A stretch of DNA of 64,000 nucleotides from Mucor racemosus. Lineage: Eukaryota; Mucoromycota; Mucoromycetes; Mucorales; Mucoraceae. Position numbers and translations under genes: made by a program. The stretch lies in assembly GCA_027405735.1 (NCBI GenBank), contig JAPEHQ010000001.1, positions 6,758,001 through 6,822,000 on the forward strand, in the 5' to 3' direction. The notes below the pieces were generated by a model. It was not told where the DNA came from. It ran no database searches and saw nothing but the letters and a program-made list of their open reading frames with translations. This document shows, in pieces, positions 9,972 to 24,734 of this stretch (positions are counted from its first letter, which is position 1; each line of letters starts with the position of its first letter).

Positions 9972-11484
9972 TTATGGACCAGATCCAGAGGTTTGCTGCC
10001 AAGAAAGACGATCATGATCACCAAGTTTTCTATAAAATTATACACTTAATAAACAAGTAGATATTCTTTATAAATCAATAATTTACCTTGGCTTGAAAAA
10101 GTGCCAACCCAAGAATACAACACCCAATAAGGTGCAAACGCAACCCATAACAATCCAAGCTAAACCCATGAAAGGATTTCTATCGCCCAAAAATGATGTA
10201 CCGGTAAGTACAATTGATTTAGTGCCTCCATAAGCAGTAATATCGTAATCTAGATTGTAAAGACAGAAAAAAAAAGATGAGCAAAAAAAGTAGATATACA
10301 ATACATATTTCAATTCTTACTCAATGTAACATTGACTTCGTATGTTCCTGCCTGAAGAGTTCCTTCTCTTAAAGCAGAATATAGCTTTCTGAATGTAGGA
10401 TACCAACTAGTTCTCATCCAAACTTGGAAATGCTCATCATCTTGTGGTTGGAAAATATTCTCTGCTGTATATCCATCAGCATATTTCTTTTGCCAATTAG
10501 GTGGAGGAGCAAGTTGATCAGGGCGCATTGCAGTGCTTGCAAGTCTTTTCTTATCTGCTGGCCATGCAATACCTTTTTCACTGAAATCCATTTTTAAACT
10601 AGAAGAACTTCCAGGAGGGTTCACAAATGTAACTTCAAATGTATCTATAATAGCAAATCGAATCAATTTATGGTCCTCCCCTCTCTCTCTCTCTCCTCCT
10701 TTTATATATATATATATATATATGTATATATTTACCATTAAACATAGAATTGGCAATTAACCCACAAGGATAATAAATTTTGCCTGTAGGATCTGTGCTT
10801 ACAGGTGAGCATGAGCTAACTGCATCACCCTCTGAAATAATATCACCATGGAGCTGGTTATAACTAAGACTTTTGACATATTTACGATGGTTTTGATAAA
10901 AATTGGTGAGTCGATAATAAAGAAAGATGGGTGTCTTTAACTCTATAGGAACAGTGAATCGAATAGCACAAACACCTGCCTCTCCTGCAACAGTGTTGGG
11001 TACAAATCGATAAGTAGGTGCATACATTTCTATGAAATTTGTTATATTTTTGAAACATTTGATATTCTAGCGGATTTATTCTTACGTCCAGTTCCTTCTG
11101 CAGTAAATTTGTATGAATATAAGCTCGAGTCCAAAGAGGTAGCAGTTGAGTTTGCGTTCATACAATGGGTATAATCTATAACAATCTCATTTACCTACGA
11201 AAAGAAATGTGAAATAAGTAATATTATATATAGCATTCAACATATTTTGATGAGATTTACTGTATCGCTTTCATATAAAAACAAACCACCAAGAGGAGCA
11301 AAAATGATACCAGCAACAAAAAGTGTAGGTAAAACAGTTTTAGGTGTTAATAATGGTTGCCAAGCCTTAAGACGTTGTTGCTTGAAGGCGGTATCTATAA
11401 ATATATTCAGTTTATTTCCTTCATCTTTTCTCTTCTTTTGTGCAAATATTTACTGGCAGGTTTTCTACTCTTTTCTTCAGACAT
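9972..11484 (-). CDS. CDC50: Cdc50/Lem3-family subunit of a P4-ATPase flippase
   Basis: Seven exons: 11454-11484, 11261-11394, 11086-11194, 10736-11029, 10321-10644, 10087-10249 and 9972-10029. They join in frame to 370 residues. Cdc50 proteins are the non-catalytic partners of lipid-flipping P4-ATPases and help them fold and leave the ER. Visible family marks are [15 protein letters not shown] at the N-terminus, a first membrane helix at about 31-51, an ectodomain with four cysteines (DYTHC, CAIRF, SSCSP, YPCGL), [36 protein letters not shown], a second helix at about 326-349 and a short cytosolic tail. The stop codon directly after HFFKPR lies in the last intron; the true end is exon 7, ending SGSGP. 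The 91-bp intron 4 holds a microsatellite. Confidence 0.95.
10680..10729. repeat. (CT)n/(TA)n microsatellite in Cdc50 intron 4
   Basis: A CT run (about 10680-10695) is followed by a TA run (about 10703-10729) inside the intron 10645-10735. Confidence 0.9.
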
Positions 11485-14069
11485 TACTTTTTCTATTATT
11501 TAAAGAAAGTTGATTGTAATAAAAAGATGAAGCCCAATAAAAAAGACGCAAACACTGAGCAGATATATAGAGAGATAGGAAAGGAGAGGTTAGTTTTCAC
11601 AGCATTTGTGACCGGAACTGAGCCCAATTCTCCTATTTGGATATGATTGTATACTCTATTTGAGCAAGTAAAGGCAATGTGTAACGGAACATCTAGTCAA
11701 AATATCATATGAAATGGCTTGAAACCTTAGTAAACCTTACAAATGTTCGTAAAATATAGAGTCTTTAGCTTAACTGCAAGCATAATGAAAGAATCAATCG
11801 GGCATGTTCGAATACATTAGCAGTTATTCAATGATCAACTTGAAATTATGATGATGATTGGATTTCTTGGCAAATTCTTGTCCGGAGGCAATAACTTATC
11901 ACTTTGTTAACGCTCAAGATGTTATATATTAGGAACAAATGCAGTGAAAATCCTTTTGCATTTTATCTGAACCCCACATTTTTATATGATTGATTCCAAA
12001 ATATATGAATCTCTCGTAAGTAATTACTGAAAAAAAAAATATACCAATTTAAAACAGCTAGCGAAAAAGTTATAACAAGCTTAATATCTAAAAATCATCG
12101 ATGATGTGTATTAAAAAAATTCTTTGAAATAGACGCCTTTTTGGCTGTTTTAATTAGTTTTGAGGTCTGGTTTCTTAAACATTGTATATATTTACATCTC
12201 AAAAAACTATGGAAAAAAAATTAAAGCATGTGCCTCTATATTTACAGTTCTTATTTCAGTAAATTAAATAACATTTGTTAAAAGCAATATTACAATGTTC
12301 AGTGAAAAATCTGATTTTTCAGCTACGAAATAACCGATGGCGAGGTTTTAGTATGATTCTCGCAACTGTCCCCTTTGGATTTGACGAAAGTGTCATCTTT
12401 GGTAACTTCTTTGAAGTATTTTAAGTTTTCCTTTGAAGAATGGTTGCATACAACTACAATTGTATCAATTTAACTGTATTGATCTTCAATATACATTCCA
12501 CGAAGCTGATTTAGGACCATTTTTTTAATATACAGCCTCTTTAAACCATTTTCAAAATTATCTGCCGCCTTAAAAAGCTTAAAAATGAATATCAACTCTG
12601 TGTGTATCAATTCAAAAGGAGGATTGAATGTTAGTAATTAGCTTTCATTAAAATACATTTCAATGAAAGCATTATTTTCCGCGTAAAAAATTGGATTTCC
12701 ATGAAATGTATTGGCTTTTCTTATAATTGCAAGGTAATTCTTATTAAATCAAAGATACAAAGACCTAGACGCATTTGAAGATAGTTGATACATATAAAGA
12801 AAGCGATCGCATCATAATAGAGCTGTAATGGTCGGAAGAGGGATTAGAATCAATGAAATTGCGGCTATTTAAATAGCAATTTATGCAGTTTTGGTGAAAC
12901 AATAATAAATAATTAAAAGATTCTCGAAAAATAAGCGATATATCCCATTTTTTGTTACTGATATTAATAGAGATAGATTTATAGTGTTTATTTACTATAA
13001 TTCTGCCTTGATAGCTACCTATTTTCCAAGAAAATTGATATAAATGAGTTTACAATGTTATTACTTGCATGAGAGTAAGCAACCTCTTGAAGAGTTTTTC
13101 CCAGCCCATAACATACCATAATTCACAAACTTTCATTAAAATCGTTTTTTAGAAGCTTTGTCAACTACCTGCTTTTTTTTTTAGCTCTTTATTCAATGAA
13201 TTAGTGCCTTGTTTTAGCAGTTAATTGCTACAAATATTCTCAAAAAAATCAAAATTTTAGGCGGAGTGTGTGGGAACATCATCAATAATCGTTGCATTTA
13301 CATCAAGTTGGGTCAGTAAATTAATAAAACGCATACACTGGATACATAGCTATTACTTGTAGGTAAGCCATCTAATGTGATTTAATATATCTGTCAAGAC
13401 TGAGTTTATAAACTAGGGGGTTTTTGATAAGAAATTTAACTTCTTATGAACTAACACATGTAAAGCTAAAAGGTTTTTTATATTAGATATGTCCTACTTG
13501 ATCTTTGATTTTAAATTTGAATATGTATCTAAAAAGCTCCTCTACGTCGCAGTATTTTTAGTTTTAGAGATAATCGCTTGGATCTCTCAATAAATACCTG
13601 TTATCTATAATAAAAATGGTATTTATAGCTTTAACTGTCCAAATTTCATGTAATAAACCAGGACTAAACTTCAAGATTGAGTATATGTTGATAGTTTTCC
13701 TTTCCTAGATTGATTTCAATCATAAATGCCCTGATTTTCCCAATAAGCACATGTTTCTCTGCATTTACTAATCAAAAATTGGCGTGGAGATAGATTTTTT
13801 ATGCACAAATTCTGTAATTTATCTCATATACATGCATTCAATTGATCTGAGGAATGCTTCCAGAACCTGTTTACTTTTATATCAAGAGATTCATAAGAGT
13901 ATGAAGTCACCCTGAAGAGGGGCCAATAACATCTAGTTAACTCAATTTCTCCTATATTTGGTCATTGTCACCAGAGCAACTGGCGCTCTCCATTTGATAA
14001 TAGAATTTGCTGCTCTGTTTGAGTTGCTTCTCTTTTTTCCTTTTATAACTTTCTTTATACCAAAAATAA
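11485..14069. other. 2.6-kb intergenic region, no gene seen
   Basis: It separates the divergent Cdc50 (-) and HTH/SANT (+) genes. It is AT-rich, has no conserved-looking open frame, and matches none of the other repeats I tracked in this window. Both promoters must lie in it. Confidence 0.5.
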
Positions 14070-14970
14070 ATGACAAAATCCATTAAAAAGATCGTTAAAG
14101 ATACAGCAGAAGCAAAGCGATGGTTGATAGTCGGAGCCTATCAAGCTGGGGCAACTGAAAAGCATGTTGCTCGCATAGCTGGACTTTCGAGAACCGCTGT
14201 TCGCAATATCATTTTGAATTATAAGCGAACTGGAAAGCCATGCATTCCTAAAAAGATACCAAATAAAGGTGATTTCTTATATTATTTTTAACTTCAAAAT
14301 GATGAAATGAAATGTCATTGCTCATTGAAGATAAAATTATGATTTATCCTACATAGTGCGTCAAAAATTGATTGTTGAATATGATGAAAACGGTGAAATA
14401 ATTGATTCAGATGATGATGATGAAGAAACAGGAGATAATCAAGTACAAATTAGCAGTATGGAAGAGCATCATCATGAACCACAACAACCTCAACAACATA
14501 TTAATAATGCATTATCATTAGCAAACAGTAGATCAATATCGAAAAAGATCAAGAATTCCACACAACATCCATTTAGAAATGGTATAACTACAAAAGATGT
14601 AATTAGTTTTGCAATGGATCAAATGCGATTATCTGAATCAGCTAAAAAATTACAACAATCAACATCTCCTACAACACCTCAACCAACAATGGCCTCCCCA
14701 ATATCTTTAGCATCATCATCTTTATCACCAGAAAAAGTACCACCACTCTTAAAAACTGATCAGGATATTCGTGGTTATGAACTATGGTCTCATGAAGATG
14801 ATATGATATTATTGAACCATGTACTCTATCATTTGCATGGTGGAGGTTGGGCAGATCTTGAAGCCAAGTTTAGGGGTAGACATTCAGCTCGACTATGTTA
14901 TGATCGTTGGAAACATTTAAGAGGGTTATTAATAACAGGTATAACTGATAAGCCTAATACCCCATGGTAA
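14070..14970 (+). CDS. Putative DNA-binding protein: HTH plus SANT/Myb-like domains
   Basis: Exons 14070-14268 and 14357-14970 join across an 88-bp intron (GTGATT...ACATAG) into 270 residues. Residues 15-57 look like a homeodomain-like helix-turn-helix (GATEKHVARIAGLSRTAV) of the kind found in Tc1-type transposases. The middle is acidic (SDDDDEE) and then rich in histidine, glutamine and serine. The C-terminal ~55 residues contain YELWSHEDDMILL, GGGWADLEAKF and ARLCYDRWKHL, the tryptophan spacing of a SANT/Myb repeat. Such a pair of domains suggests a sequence-specific transcriptional regulator, possibly built on a transposase-derived HTH; that is inference. The donor GTGATT is not the usual GTAAG form, so the junction is slightly less certain than others. 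Confidence 0.75.
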
Positions 14971-15076
14971 AGATAAAATTACTATTTTTTATGTTACTCA
15001 ATATATATAATTCATCTTTTGAACAAAACATGTTATTCTATTCTTTCTTTGATACATAAATAATACTCGTTTATTC

Positions 15077-17597
15077 TTAATTTTTCATAATTTGTTGAAC
15101 ATGTTCAACGAATGTGGGAGCAATCCTTGGGATAATCTCAAGTGTAGGAGGACGAAGTGTCATTTCATGAGCAACTAAACTGCTACTACTGCCACTAAAA
15201 TTAGATTGCTCATCATCACTGTCATAATCAATTTCTACCATATCATTAAATACACCCATCACTTCCTTGTTTTCAGGTAAAAAGTCAAACATGTCTTGGG
15301 AATCGGCTACATCGTTGGTAGACATCAACTTTTGGCGCTTACGCTCCAAATGTCTTTCCTTACGACTACGATGATAGGTACATAGTTGATCAATTTCGTT
15401 CTTCAATGCGGGGTATTCAGCAGAAGAGATGCCAGCTTGTGCGACGATTTGATCAAGGTCAATCTTGGTGGGAATACCATCAGACACAAAGCTAAAAAGT
15501 TTATCCACATAACCCAAAAGATTATCAAATAATTTAGATTGATCTTGGGCATGGACATTATGAACAAATTGATAGAATTCATCTTCGTGACGCTGAACGA
15601 GATCAATGAAAGGTTGGGCTGTATTAGTAACATCTTCAACATCCAACTTGTCAATGACTTCAATCAAGTCATTAACAAAGCTAGCAACGTGGCCAATAGT
15701 GTCACCAATGTTAGCAGCCTTATAAACTTGTGCTAAAGGTTCGTAAAAGATGGCGAAGAGATCCTTGATAATTTCTCCAGTAACACCTTGGAAAACAAGA
15801 GACATTAATACTTCTTGTTCTTGCTTTCTAGCGTAAAGGATCCAGAGTTTATAAAGGTTATCGACCAATTCACGGGCCTCGAGTTTGCCAGGTTGATTAG
15901 CAAATGCTACCTTGATGATTTGTTGAGGAGTCAATACAGGTTCAATGTTAGGGTTCTTCAAAAGTTCAAGAGTTTCGGAGATGGGAGTGGTCTTGCCTAA
16001 TGTAACACCAGGTGGTAATTCTGTTTGAACAGCATTGGCAATCTTTTGGCAGAGAGGAGGGTCGTTAATCTTTATTTGAAGTTCTTCAATATCTTTAGCA
16101 AGTTCCTTTGATTGTTCATTCATATTTGTCAACATAATTCTATAATTTTCCATATTAAATTAAATTGAATTAAATGTACTCGAATCTATTTTTACCTTTG
16201 GAAAAGACTTCTACCGCCGAATGGTTGTGCCAAAAATAAATCCAAAACACCTTTTACCATGGAGAAGGGGTTCGATAACTTTAAAATTTGAGCAATAGTA
16301 CGATAAGGCATTAAAGAGTGAGTACGCTTCAAATTAGAAACATTTTCAACCGATCTATCCGAGGTAACAAATTGGGTATGAAGAACAAAGGCAAAGCTAT
16401 ACATGATTTCAGAATTAGTTACACAATAAATCAATACACAGGCCTTTTTAAGTTCACACATGCAACTTACTTGATTCTACCCCATTCAATAGCTTTACGT
16501 AATTCAACGGGCAATTGAGCAATAGTTTCAGTCTTTTTGATCACTTCAAACACTTCCAACAAACCATTGGGTTTCATGATTTGCTTTTTAAGCATATCCA
16601 ATAAACCATCCAATTCAACAATTTTCTTATCAACTTCAGCGCGGAAACGTCTTTCTTCATTAATACGGTTTTCATCCATTTTAAAACGCTCTGCGGCATC
16701 CTTTTGTTCATTGTCAGATAATTTGATAGAGTCATTCATGAGGAAATCACGAAAAATCTCACTGTTTGCAACATCGGTTTCAGCCGAGAGACGACGTAAA
16801 TAAGATCTCAACATGATGCGATCCTTTTCGCGATGAAGATGATGGGACTTGTTGTTTGCATCATGTGCCTTGGAAGGAACATTGGGCAATTCAAGTGTAG
16901 GAAAAGCTGCTTTAAGGTCATCCCGAAGTTGACGGAATTGGCCATGACGTCTAGCAACGTATACAGGAGGAGCATCATCACCATCAGCAACAACCAAGTT
17001 TGTTTCAATAATGAATTCAGTGTGCAAATGTTCACGGATTGTACGCTTTTCACTAATATCTCTTGCAGTAACTACATTCAATTTGAGACCATTGCAACCC
17101 AGCCATTCCAAATAATCCTCTTCACGTTCGAGACTTGTCATGTTAAGCTTTGATACCAATTTCTCGTCCTCTTCATTAACTTGAGGTTCGCCGCCGGTTA
17201 ATAGGTTAATACTTTCTTCTTTACCTTGAACAGTCTTGATACTTGCACAAAGAGAGATAATCAATAATTTTTGCACCTTGTACCAGAGTACGCGTCTTTG
17301 AGAATCTCTTGAATTTTTGGGTGCATAAGTATCCAATTTCAATTTACTATATTCATCTAAAAATGTCTGCAATTTCTCAAAAAACCCCTTTTCATTTCCG
17401 TCCCTTAACAATGGAAATTCGAGTACGAAATGTTGAGTTAAATATTGCAGGAATGGATAATCATTGCTAGTTTCTGCTGTAGGCTTTACTAAAGATGACA
17501 ATTCGGTCGATCTTCTTATGCTATTGACTTCTCCTTCGAGCTGTTGAGAGATAAGCTCTCTCTTGAAATAATGTAATTGTTGAGGATTTAATTCCAT
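15077..17597 (-). CDS. PX-domain protein related to yeast Lec1 (YPR097W)
   Basis: Exons 16471-17597, 16196-16396 and 15077-16139 give 796 residues, with introns of 74 and 56 bp. A PX domain (phosphoinositide-binding) lies at about residues 165-288: VYVARRHGQFRQLRDDLK, then LPNVPSK, then REKDRIMLRSYLRRLS and IFRDFL. The regions on either side look like the PX-associated helical domains found in fungal Lec1-like proteins, which act in sterol and lipid distribution at the cell cortex. A coiled region rich in arginine and glutamate follows the PX domain, and an acidic serine-rich segment lies near the C-terminus. The methionine at 16153 is not a start; it lies in the last intron, and exon 3 begins at 16139. 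Family assignment is from memory of domain layout, so moderate. Confidence 0.85.
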
Positions 17598-17822
17598 TTA
17601 ATTTTATATAAAAAGATAAAGAAAGGGGGGAGAAAAGCAAAATGTGTTGTATATACGGATGTCTTTTTATTTTACAGAAAAAAAACGGAGTTTGTCTATA
17701 AGCTTTATATATCAAACAAAACGAGATAAATACCAAAGGCTAATTTTTTGTTATGTAATGGTGCCCTTGTTCTTGGCAAAAAGAACCAATTTAGAATGAC
17801 GTTTTTCAATGGGATTTGCCTA
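17598..17822. other. Short intergenic region between two minus-strand genes
   Basis: Promoter side of the PX gene and 3' side of the kinase gene. Nothing else seen. Confidence 0.4.
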
Positions 17823-20254
<2,432 letters not shown>

Positions 20255-21410
20255 GATGAAAAATTTGATTTTCAAAGCTGCTAATCTTCAAAATTGATGC
20301 GTGCCACCTGCTCTATTACGAACTCCATATTAAACAAGTTTTAAGATATACACCAGACACTGCAAAATAAATCTAAGTTAGCCATATTATGCTGCTTTTC
20401 CTGAAAAATATTATATATCTCATGAAAAATTCGAAAAAGGCAAAATTTATTGCTGTTTTCTTAAAAACTGGGTCTCACTTTTCATCCCTCCTCTATTTTT
20501 TTTTTAACTAAACAATACCAAGAAAAAATCATATGTTAATGTACCTGAGCTGTTCAATTTTAATTCAAAAACAAGTATCCAGAAATATCCTATTTTTTTG
20601 CAGTGATATTAATTTTTCAATGCTAATGTTTCGGATTTTTACGCGTGTTTCACTGCTAAAAATTAAAAGCTTTGAGGCATCATATCTTTGCAAAAAATTA
20701 AGCTATACCAACACGTTTTTATAATAAACTTACTTGTTTTGATGTACTCTATAACGTATTTTAGTATAAAAAAATTCTGAGCACTTTTATTTTTTTTTTC
20801 ATTTTTTTGACATTTTTGTAGTAGATTTCAAAATATTTGTTAAAGTGAGCAGCATTTTTTTTACATTTATTTCATTGACCTTGTTGAGCTCTCTCGGACC
20901 CAATTTAGTTTTTTTTATAATATTGGTTTTTCGTGGAGATATCCTCAAACATGTGTACAAAGAGATACCTTCGCTTCTAGCTTCAATTTTTTCCTTGTAT
21001 ACCCTCGTCCCAAATTCTGAATTTGAAAAAAAACGACAAAAATCTCATTTTCTCTATGATAAATGCAGCTAGAAGGTTCAATAACAACTCGATCGATAGA
21101 TAATTTGATTGCGCAATATTTCTGTTAATTATATATGAAATACGCTTATAAAAATTGATATGTATTTCCAAAAAACATTCAAAATTTCAATCGCATTTTG
21201 CACAAAATTTAATATAAAACTTTTTTTAGAATTTTATTTATATGTATGCAGAATTCAAAACTGTACAAAAACTATTTAACACACTAGGTTTACTAACTTT
21301 GCGGTTCATGAGCTATTAAACGATTTATTTATTTTTTGCATCATTTATTGATCGATTTCATAAAACAATTTTAGGACTCAGATATTATAGGTTATAAGCT
21401 GTAATGTAAA
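20255..21410 (+). repeat. Repeat R2, copy 2
   Basis: Same direction and landmarks as copy 1. It ends near AAGCTGTAATG, where copy 1 continues ~70 bp further. Confidence 0.8.
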
Positions 21411-21429
21411 CTAGATATTCATTAGTGAA

Positions 21430-21805
21430 TAAATAAAAAAAGTAAAGGGAGTGTAAGAAGACAGATAAATCTACAAGGGATCATGTAATGATTTCCTTAT
21501 AGTATTTATATAAGGAATGAGGCAAGTTTTTGCATAAATGAAACTGAAATGTTTGACTCATTACATTATGATTGATCCATTTCGATCCATAAATTACTAT
21601 TAAACAGTTTTAATGGTTCAATAATGCTTTAAATTAAATCTCAGGATCTCGATGTCAAATTAATATAAACGTCCATACGCGTATATTTAAATAAACGATA
21701 TCTTGTTTTATTATACAGTTGAAGAAGAACTGATTCGTTACTCATTCTCTTTTAATTGTATTTTTTTTTAGTATCATTCATCAAACCTGAAAATATACAT
21801 ACGAC
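21430..21805 (+). repeat. LTR-like segment, type b
   Basis: The part from 21565 matches 56236-56472 at high identity, including AAATAAACGATATCTTG. Its upstream half resembles 29850-30310 in order of motifs (GACAGATAA, then TAGTATTTATA). This organisation suggests solo LTRs of a diverged retroelement, but I could not define ends or target duplications. Confidence 0.45.
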
Positions 21806-22011
21806 AATAAAAAAGACTAGTAACATTTATCATGGAGAACGTAGGCTTTATTACTAGAAAAATTAATGGCAAAAGAAAGAATCAAGAGCTTCTAGGCCTT
21901 GGTTTGAAGCCTATTTATAAGAATTACATTTCAATATGAGTTAAAAAATGTGAATATTTGTACTTGTGATCAATTTTAGCAGAACTTTTCTTTCGAAAAC
22001 AGTACCCATCC

Positions 22012-23353
22012 ATTCAACATTGTCCCGGCTACAAATTTTATTAAATAAAGCAAGGATGGTTACTATAGTGATTGTTTCATAAATTTGAATGATGCAGAAA
22101 TGGTCAGCTTAAAATTGAGAAACCTCATTTGAAATGAGAATAAGTCGAGAAAATACTAAGGTATTGCAATGATGGTTATTAAGTAAAGTCTACTTTATTT
22201 CTCATTCTCTATCAGAATGGTTAGGTTTTGGATGGCTGTAAAGACTTTTTTATTTTTTTATAAATTTTGTGAGAGCACTTTTTCTGTTATAGAGATCCAT
22301 GAAGGGATGACAGGTATGCAAAGCTAAAACCATAGGATAGTACTCATTAGCGTCTATCCAACGAATTTTATCTCGTCAAAAAATATTAATTTTTGGTCGA
22401 GAAAAGTGAGATTGAATGATTGATTTTTGGTGATACAAAAAAGGATCAATTTTGGACGAGGATATACAAGGAAAAATTTTCGCCGACCAAAAAAAAAAAT
22501 CAAAAAAATGTATATCCCCACGAAAAATAGGGCTAAAGCTACGTATAAATACTCATTTTGTAGATAATTTTGTTGCGCATAATGTGAAAATAAAATATTT
22601 TAGGGTTGCATTTGAATGAAGGGTACTTTTTGATCAAAAACCGTTAAAACTTGACATTAAATTTACTAGAGATTTTATGAGAAAAACATTTTCAAAACTT
22701 ACACAGATCGATTCAGAATTAAAAACTAAACCCAAGATATTTAATACGCTAGTTCAACTTACTATGACGGATATCTTATCTTATATGAAGTTAGTATGTA
22801 TCTTAAGAGAAAGCATAAATATAATGTTGCTTTTTCATGCAAAATGGAAAAGTTGCCTTCTTGATAATGTTTATTATATTTAATAATCATTTTAATTCAT
22901 AAAGAAAGTTATAAAAATATGAAATCTGAAGATATACAAAAAAAAATAGGATATATATAGAAAATTAAAAAGATGTGAAAATTATAGATATCCGTCTATG
23001 CATTTTTGTGAGCAATTAAACATACAAGGTTTTTTTTGGTTTTTTTTGAATTTTTTTTCCATTTGAACACTTTTTGGATTCAAGCTCAGTTACATGTGCA
23101 TATCTGATTATACAATTTTATATGGTGATATTCAAAATCGGAGCGTGCCCCCATTTCAATAGATAATCAGGAAATAAAAAATGTAGGGCTATACTTGATA
23201 TGCTACAGAATATTGACAAAAGACTTATTTCTATCCATGTTGATTTCTCAGCGAGTATAAAGGTTTCAAAAGTGAAACACTTGCTTTTACCCTGCTTAAA
23301 AACTCAATCTAAGATGCCAAATATCTTGAGATTTTAGTAAGCTTGCACTTAAA
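22012..23353 (+). repeat. Repeat R4, copy 1 (contains a 228-bp MITE)
   Basis: Matches the reverse complement of 51024-52167 at very high identity along its length. The main difference is the MITE at 22768-22995, present only here. R4 shares motifs with R2 (for example TTTAATACGCTAG and TATACCCTCGTCC-like phrases), so the two families are probably related. Confidence 0.88.
22768..22995. mobile_element. 228-bp MITE with 9-bp inverted repeats
   Basis: The insert begins ACGGATATC and ends GATATCCGT, a perfect inverted repeat. CTATG flanks it on both sides (22763-22767 and 22996-23000). The other R4 copy has a single CTATG (as CATAG at 51380-51384) at the same point and no insert. This is direct evidence for insertion. 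A 10-bp repeat with a 3-bp TAT duplication fits equally well, so the superfamily is open. It has no coding capacity. Confidence 0.9.
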
Positions 23354-23745
23354 AGCTACTAAGCAAAATCTTCTTGTTTTTCAATGTTTTATTACATATT
23401 AAAGTTTCAGGGATGGCTTTTTTTTTTGGACCCCCAAACGCCATAATTGTAAATCCTGTTTTTTTTTGTTTTTCTATTTTGTTATTTTTGACAATTTGGA
23501 GAATTTTCACATTTTTTTACAAAAGTATCGCTAGAAATTAGAAACCAAGCTTTCTGGGGTAAAATTGGCTGCTAAAAGTGAATCTGCAATTTATTTTACT
23601 GTATCTATTAATTTTGTCAAGATTTTTTGGTATAAATCTTGCTGGTGTTTAGTATATACGCCTGCTACAAAAAATAGTAATTAAACAAAAAAAGCGCTGC
23701 AAATACAAGTATTATAACTATTTGATGTTTATTAATATATAAAGT
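23354..23745. other. Intergenic, no gene seen
   Basis: AT-rich spacer between repeats R4 and R3. Confidence 0.4.
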
Positions 23746-23985
23746 AAAGCAAAGATTTATAGATTACCATAGCCTTTGTGATATATATACTATTTTCTAA
23801 TTCTATTAATAATACAGTAATAAGATTTTGAAGCAAGATCTTCGTGGTTTAGTTCCTAGTTTGGAAGAACCAGTGGTACAATTTGACCTTTTGATGTTTT
23901 TGTGATTTAAAGTTACTAGGTCTTAGATGTTGACTAAGATCAATTTGATTATTAAACAAACTTGGTATATGTAGTTTACTGCAAT
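23746..23985 (+). repeat. Repeat R3, copy 1
   Basis: Matches 52597-52832 in the same direction, including TAGTTCCTAGTTTGGAAG and CCAGTGGTACAATTTG. Nature unknown. Both copies lie close to an R4 copy. Confidence 0.7.
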
Positions 23986-24030
23986 GCCTATAATAACCCT
24001 TAAATTTTATTAATAAATCTTACTTGAACG

Positions 24031-24340
24031 CACTACGGCCGAACTATTATGCTTCCCACGGACATAATGATCTGCACAGATGGGCAGATTAAAAACCATT
24101 TTGCAGATCAGGCAGCCGCGATGAGCAGAGCAATGAGATCAAGTTTCTTTAGTCAATTTACTAAAGTATATCAATCATAATATGATTAATAACGAAGATA
24201 ATTTAAGTGGTTTAAAGCAGATGTGAGTTACTCTGATTCAAGAGAATTGTCTTATTGACGAGATATATCAATTTGAAATTTGGGGTTTGAAAGAGCTCTT
24301 CCCATGTTTTTCTTTCGGAGACCAAATGGGGACAATGACA
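24031..24340 (+). repeat. Repeat R5, copy 2
   Basis: Partner of 7319-7640. The same frame is open from about 24031 to the stop after FFSQFTKVYQS, with amino-acid changes between copies. Confidence 0.55.
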
Positions 24341-24734
24341 ACAACCTGTTTGGTAACGCTAGAAGTATTTATGCCTTTGTAAATTTCTGTTTGTAACTCA
24401 TAAAATCGACTGATTTAGGATTATTATTCTTTTTTCTTCTTCATTTTTTTCTCAGCTCTTTTATTTATATTTAAAACTACAACAAAAAGACCAATATTTT
24501 TTATAAACTGAAATCAAGTAGCAGGTACAAGTACATGTTTTTCCTATTGTTTATTTGGAAATGAATTATCAATTGTTAATGTTAGGGCGCTTTATAATAT
24601 ATTTCTCCTCGAACAAAAAAAATATCCAAGACTTGATCATTTTGTTCTATTGCCTACGTTATAATCAATGTTTTTTTGGTCTAACGTCAATATCGACCTG
24701 AACAAAAACTGGTGATTATAAAAGTATGTATATA
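24341..24734. other. Intergenic, no gene seen
   Basis: AT-rich spacer between R5 and R1 copy B. Confidence 0.4.
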
